Positions 60,481-64,000 of a DNA stretch of 64,000 nt are shown in pieces. The stretch is taken from NCBI GenBank assembly GCA_963764805.1, contig CAVXUB010000003.1, positions 558,001 through 622,000 on the forward strand, written 5' to 3'. The notes beneath the pieces were generated by a model. That model was not told the DNA's origin. It did not search any database and saw only the letters and a program-made list of their open reading frames with translations. Numbering within the stretch: position 1 is the stretch's first letter; each line of letters begins with the position of its first letter. The translations under genes and the position numbers were made by a program. Source of the stretch: CAVXUB01 sp963764805 (GTDB taxonomy: Bacteria; Actinomycetota; Acidimicrobiia; Acidimicrobiales; Bog-793).

Positions 60481-61080
60481 TCAGCTACCGCCTATGTCGA
60501 CGTACCAGCGGCCGCTGATGAACTGGCAGGGCACCGAGCTCCAGCCGTTGTTGCTGGCTGCCGCCTGTGAGTAGGCAGTCTGGAAGCTCTCACCGGGTCC
60601 GGGAAGCCCGAATGTCGGATCGCTGTTCGATTGACAGGGTGATCCCGTGCTGCCCACCGGCGAGCAGAGGTTGCCGACCATCGCAACCAGCGCCTCGTCG
60701 CCCTGTATGTCGACCTTCGTGACGTAGAGCGATCCCGTGATGTTCGTCCCGAAGGCGAACAAGGCAGTCCCCGCCAGGCAATTCTGCTGCTCGGATGGCA
60801 AGACGTAGGCGCAAATCCCGGTCATGTTCTGCACGGCGGCCCCGTCGAGCGCTCCTGCAACCGCGGCCTGGGGCGACGTGTAACCCGGCGAGGCGTTCGC
60901 GACCAGGCCCCTCCCGCCGGAGAAGGCCGCCACGCTGCCCGCAGTCACGCCGGTCACGACAGCGGCGGCTGCCACGACCGCAACGATCGGGTGGGCAGAG
61001 GCCGCCGCCAAGATTCGTGCCTTGTTCACCTTGTTCGCCCCGCGAGGCACGCGAGATGCGGTGCGCGGCCCTCTGAGCAT
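60481..61080 (-). CDS. Single-pass membrane protein with extracellular domain
   Basis: 199 residues from the ATG at 61080. A basic cytoplasmic start (GPRTASRVPRGANKVNKARI) precedes one TM helix (HPIVAVVAAAAVVTGVTAGS). The external domain carries four to five cysteines: MTGICAYVLPSEQQNC, NLCSPVG, PCQSN and SVPCQF, suggesting disulfides. It ends in GRWYVDIGGS, as in the small DUF4878/NTF2-like external domains of actinobacterial membrane proteins. It lies downstream of the Ser/Thr kinase, in another frame that overlaps the open kinase frame, so they may once have been one protein or two adjacent genes. Function unknown. Confidence 0.65.
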   Translation of the reverse strand: MLRGPRTASRVPRGANKVNKARILAAASAHPIVAVVAAAAVVTGVTAGSVAAFSGGRGLVANASPGYTSPQAAVAGALDGAAVQNMTGICAYVLPSEQQNCLAGTALFAFGTNITGSLYVTKVDIQGDEALVAMVGNLCSPVGSTGSPCQSNSDPTFGLPGPGESFQTAYSQAAASNNGWSSVPCQFISGRWYVDIGGS

Positions 61081-62170
61081 GGGCGGCTGCTGATGCAGCG
61101 GCTGATGATCCGGCGCCGGTTGTCGCAGGCACCGCCGCCCCCGCTGCGCCTGCTGCACCCGCTGCACCCGCTGCACCCGCCGCACCCGCCGCACCCGCAC
61201 CGGCCACACCAGCTGCACCCGCACCGGCCACACCAGCTGCACCCGCACCCGCCACGCCGCCGAAGACTCCTGCGCCGACGACACCACTCGCAGCCAGCAC
61301 GGCGGCAACGGCGGCAGCCATGCCGGCGCGGCTCCGCCAGTCGGCGCCAAGGCCTTGCCCCGCCGCCTCCTCCAGACGCCCGGCGAATTCCTCGGCAGAG
61401 GCCGGGCGCCGGGAAGGATCCTTGTCCAGGGACGCGACCACCAGCTCGGCAACCGGCGCCGGGAGGTATGGCACGACGGAGCGGGGATCCGGCACGCTCT
61501 CGGACCGGTGCGCGTCGAGGACGGCCCTTGTGGTTTCCCTCGGGTATGGAGGCTGCCCCGTCAGGAGGTGGTACAACATCGCCCCGCAGGAGTAGACGTC
61601 GGAGGCGGCGGTCGCCTCACCCATCGCTTGCTCGGGGCTCATGTAGGCGGGCGAGCCAGCCATGCCGGCACTACCGCCGCCGCCGGCAGCCGGTCGTGCG
61701 AGGCCGAAATCTGTCAGCATCGAGCGCCCGCGGCTGTCGACGACGATGTTCGACGGCTTGACATCCCGGTGCACGATTCCGGCGCGATGAAGATCCGCCA
61801 GACCCTGCAGCGCCCCGTGCACCACGCCGACTGCCTGCTCGGGCGACAGGGCGCCCTGCTTGGCGAGCACGGCCTGCAAGGTCGCGCCCTCGACCAACTC
61901 CGACACGAGCCCGATCGCTCCCGGCTGGTTGATGAGCTCGATCATCCGCACGCAATGCTCGGACTGCACGTCCGCCATCAGGTGCGCCTCGGAAATGAAC
62001 GCGGCGACGACGGCCGGCTGTGCGGCGAGACCGGGAGCCAGCACCTTGATCGCCACCCGCCTGCCGCTCCGCCCGTCGACGGCACGGTAGACGGTGCCCG
62101 ACGTGCCTTGGCCGATGATTCCCTCCAGCGTGTAGTCGCCGAGCTGGGTCGTCGGGGTGATCGCTGTCAT
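60590..62170 (-). CDS. Ser/Thr protein kinase (PknB-like) with Gly/Ala repeat tail; true end uncertain
   Basis: From the ATG at 62170 with GGAGG at 62176-62180. Kinase domain ~12-275: IGQGTSGTVYRA (P-loop), Lys in VAIKVLAP, IVHRDVKPSNIVV (catalytic loop), DFGLARP, SPAYMSPEQAMGE, ending at SLDKDPSRRPASAEEFAGRL. A TM helix follows (~288-315), then a GA/GV-rich repeat tract encoded by the tandem repeats at 61143-61244. After about 61100 the same frame runs on as low-complexity Arg-rich sequence to 60590, overlapping the next gene out of frame by ~490 bp. That part is not credible protein, so a frameshift or lost stop near 61080-61130 is likely. The signal it senses is unknown. Confidence 0.7.
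   Translation of the reverse strand: MTAITPTTQLGDYTLEGIIGQGTSGTVYRAVDGRSGRRVAIKVLAPGLAAQPAVVAAFISEAHLMADVQSEHCVRMIELINQPGAIGLVSELVEGATLQAVLAKQGALSPEQAVGVVHGALQGLADLHRAGIVHRDVKPSNIVVDSRGRSMLTDFGLARPAAGGGGSAGMAGSPAYMSPEQAMGEATAASDVYSCGAMLYHLLTGQPPYPRETTRAVLDAHRSESVPDPRSVVPYLPAPVAELVVASLDKDPSRRPASAEEFAGRLEEAAGQGLGADWRSRAGMAAAVAAVLAASGVVGAGVFGGVAGAGAAGVAGAGAAGVAGAGAAGAAGAAGAAGAAGAAGAAVPATTGAGSSAAASAAAHAQRAAHRISRASRGEQGEQGTNLGGGLCPPDRCGRGSRRCRDRRDCGQRGGLLRREGPGRERLAGLHVAPGRGCRSARRGRRAEHDRDLRLRLAIRAAELPGGDCLVRLRDEHHGIALRHEGRHTGRRGAGCDGRQPLLAGGQHGITLSIEQRSDIRASRTR
61143..61244. repeat. Tandem repeats in the kinase linker: 6 x 9 bp and 2 x 24 bp
   Basis: Six imperfect copies of GCTGCACCC (61143-61196) are followed by two exact 24-bp units (61197-61220 and 61221-61244) that contain CACCGGCCACACCAGC. 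On the coding (minus) strand they encode a Gly/Ala/Val-rich linker just after the kinase TM helix. All units are multiples of 3, so copy number can change without shifting frame. The plus strand reads as a Pro/Ala-rich frame, which is incidental. Confidence 0.8.
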
Positions 62171-64000
62171 CGCTGCCTCCGTGGGCCGTACCTGGAGCAT
62201 ATGAGCAGCATGACTGATCGGGAAGGGCTGAAGCAGGGGGAAATCGGCCCATTGCCGGGAGAGCAGGGTGGGTAGTCCGGCTGGGGCGCCAGACGGACCA
62301 GACGCGCCCGACGCCCAGAGGCTCAGGCCCGGGCGCGTCATCAGCAGAACGTCGAGGGCCACAGCTCCGTCCGGGGCAGCTCGACACGAGAGCGGGTTCA
62401 CGTCGAGGGCTTCTATGTGCTCGCCGAGCTCCAGCGCCACCTGCGACAGCGAGACGATGGCCTGCACGACCGCCTCGATGTCGGCGGCCGGTCGGCCGCG
62501 CACGCCGTCGAGCAGCTTGCGACACTTCAAGCGGCCGAGCATTGCGCCGGCAGCCGTGCTGTCGAGAGGAGGAAGCCCAACGGCGCGATCGGCGATCGTC
62601 TCCACGAGCACGCCGCCGGCACCGACCACCACCAGCGGCCCGAGGCCGGGGTCGCGGGTGATCCCGAGGGCAAGCTCGACTCCTGGCTCGCGCATCGGCA
62701 TCACGCGGACGAGCGGTCCCAGTCGGCCCTCGATGTCGGCGTAGGCAGCTTTGAGCTCGGTGGGCGAGCCGATGCCGAGGCGGATGCCGTCTACGTCGGT
62801 CTTGTGGGCGATGCCGGGAGCCTCTGTTTTGAGAACCACCGGGTAGCCGATCTCCCTGGCCGCAGCCATCACCTCGACCAGGCATGCGCAGGACATCGAC
62901 GGCAGCGTCCCGATCCCGTAGTCGGCGAGCAGGTCGAAGGCAATGGGTGCCACGTCTACGCCCGCCGCCAGCCGGCCTGTCCAGGCCCGAGCCCTCGCCG
63001 GGTCGATCGGTACGTCGGCCGCCGTCGGCGCCGGGGCCGCGGCGAGCGAGCACACCTGCATGTGGTGCCTGAGCGCGAGGAAGCCGGTCCTCGTCCCCTC
63101 GAGCACCGGGATCCCGGCACTGCGGAGGCGCGCCGCTTCCTCGTGATCGAGCGAGGAGTGGATGTTGGTGAGCACGGCAAACGGCACGTCCGTCGAGCGT
63201 TGTGTGGCAAGAGCCGCATCGACGTAAGCCGTATCGCCGTCAAGCTCGTGGACGAGATCGACGCAGAGGGCGACGGCGGACACGTTGTCGTCGTCGGCGA
63301 GCGCCGCCAGGGCGGTGGTGAACAGCTCCGTGGTGCCGGCCCCGGTTCCCCACACGTCGAGCGGGTTGGCGGGCTCGAGCCCCGGGTCGAGGACCTCTGC
63401 CAACCGCCGCCGGGTCTTGTCGCCGATCCCGGCGTACGGCACCCCGACTTCGGCAGCCACGTCGCACGCGTGCGCCCGCTCCGCACCCGAGTCGTGCACG
63501 GTGGCGATCCCCGTGCCCCGGCTGCCGGTGGCACCCGCCCGCCATCGGGGGCTCGAGAGGAGCTCCAGCGTGTCGACCATCTCGTCGAGAGTCGCCGACG
63601 CGGATGACACCGTAGGCGGCGAACAGCGCCTCCCAGGCTCCGTCCTCGCCTGCAAGCGCCCCTGAATGTGCTGCCACCATGGCGCGCCCGGCGGCCGAGC
63701 TGCCCACCGTCAGAGCCACGACCGGCACCCCGGCGGAGGCTGCGGAGGCGAGCGCCGCACGCAGCGCCCCTGGGGCTCTCATCGCCTCCAGCAGCAGCGC
63801 CACGACCTTGGTCCCCTCGAGGCTGAGCGCGTACTCGACGTAGGAAGCTGCCGGCGTCACCAGCTCCTGGCCGGACGAGACGGCGAGCGTGAACCCGAGC
63901 CCGCGGCGGGTGCGGAGCAGCGCCGAGAACGCAGAGCCGGAGTGCGTGACCCACGCCACAGGACCGGGCGGAAGCGGGAAGGGCTCGATGTAGCCGAGCG
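62171..64000 (-). pseudogene. NDP-forming acyl-CoA synthetase (ADP-forming acetyl-CoA synthetase family), partial, one frameshift
   Basis: The gene enters from the window end: LGYIEPFPLPPGPVAWVTHS, GSAFSALLRTRRGLG, LAVSSGQELVT and VVALLLEAMR are the CoA-ligase (Succ_CoA_lig-like) domain. At ~63607 the frame changes and the protein goes on as ATLDEMVDTLELLSSPR, GTGIATVHDSGAERAHACD and NPLDVWG. An ATP-grasp domain follows: FDLLADYGIG, AAREIGYPVVLKTEAPGIAH and KTDVDGIRLGI, ending IEALDVNPLSCRA. There is no stop before the kinase ATG at 62170; the natural end is near 62330. One indel near the C-terminus could have removed it. It makes acyl-CoA or ATP from acyl-CoA; no acyl group is indicated. A CoA-binding domain should lie outside the window. 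Confidence 0.7.

Noticed and set aside
60991..61761. A plus-strand Pro/Ala/His-rich frame over the tandem repeats
   Set aside because: It is antisense to the kinase linker, and repeats with 9- and 24-bp units keep all frames open.
1..64000. tRNA, rRNA, transposase, integrase, phage or toxin-antitoxin genes
   Set aside because: I looked through the intergenic gaps and translations and saw none with recognisable features; no target-site duplications or IS ends were evident.

Overview
The window is GC-rich, with strong G/C at third codon positions, frequent GTG starts and many 4-bp ATGA/GTGA gene overlaps. PadR, ArsR and ROK regulators, lipoproteins with clean lipoboxes, a very large CtpI-like P-type ATPase and leaderless-looking promoters point to an actinobacterium. 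An Acidimicrobiia-like or uncultured lineage is my guess; nothing here fixes the taxon. There are no rRNA or tRNA genes, no CRISPR array, no transposase and no phage genes, so this looks like ordinary chromosome rich in catabolic and transport functions.

Layout. 1-2.5 kb: the tail of a TetR-like regulator, an APH-type kinase and a secreted lipoprotein. 2.5-8 kb: a GNAT-AAA+ fusion protein divergent from a PadR / ABC ATPase / FtsX-type permease operon. 8-13.5 kb: a PadR / membrane protein / Tat-exported esterase operon, an HTH-DUF3887-like protein with an exported alpha/beta hydrolase, and an ArsR / tandem SRPBCC pair. 13.6-18.7 kb: an orphan peptide-type binding protein and a methyltransferase / ArsR-like / short P450 group behind a striking repeat-rich control region. 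18.8-21.8 kb: a sensor kinase with two receiver-only proteins. 21.8-24.5 kb: a tandem GNAT protein, a possible HHE-like protein and a stand-alone LigD-type polymerase. 24.5-28.5 kb: a molybdate/tungstate ABC operon with its own XRE-PBP regulator. 28.6-34.7 kb: a ChrA transporter, a polytopic membrane protein, a processive GT2 and a DUF559-type protein.

34.8-50 kb is a coherent amino-sugar region: ROK repressor, ROK sugar kinase, a five-gene Dpp/Opp-type ABC importer, a GH20 beta-N-acetylhexosaminidase, a GNAT_C-like acyltransferase, then (after an anion transporter and a DUF2237 protein) NagA and a SIS-type aminosugar-phosphate deaminase/isomerase. Together they could take chitooligosaccharide or GlcNAc-glycan fragments in, cut them, phosphorylate GlcNAc, deacetylate it and pass GlcN-6-P to fructose-6-P. 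50-64 kb: a quinone oxidoreductase, a CtpI-like ATPase, a Rieske oxygenase, an acyl-CoA dehydrogenase, an FAD oxidoreductase and a cupin that look like one amine/acid oxidation set, then a small membrane protein, a Ser/Thr kinase and an NDP-forming acyl-CoA synthetase that leaves the window.

A major caveat: at least ten single-base frameshifts interrupt eight otherwise well conserved genes, and in each case the protein continues in another frame. This pattern suggests residual sequencing indels more than gene decay. One of them creates an apparent SIS-NagA fusion that I think is an artefact.
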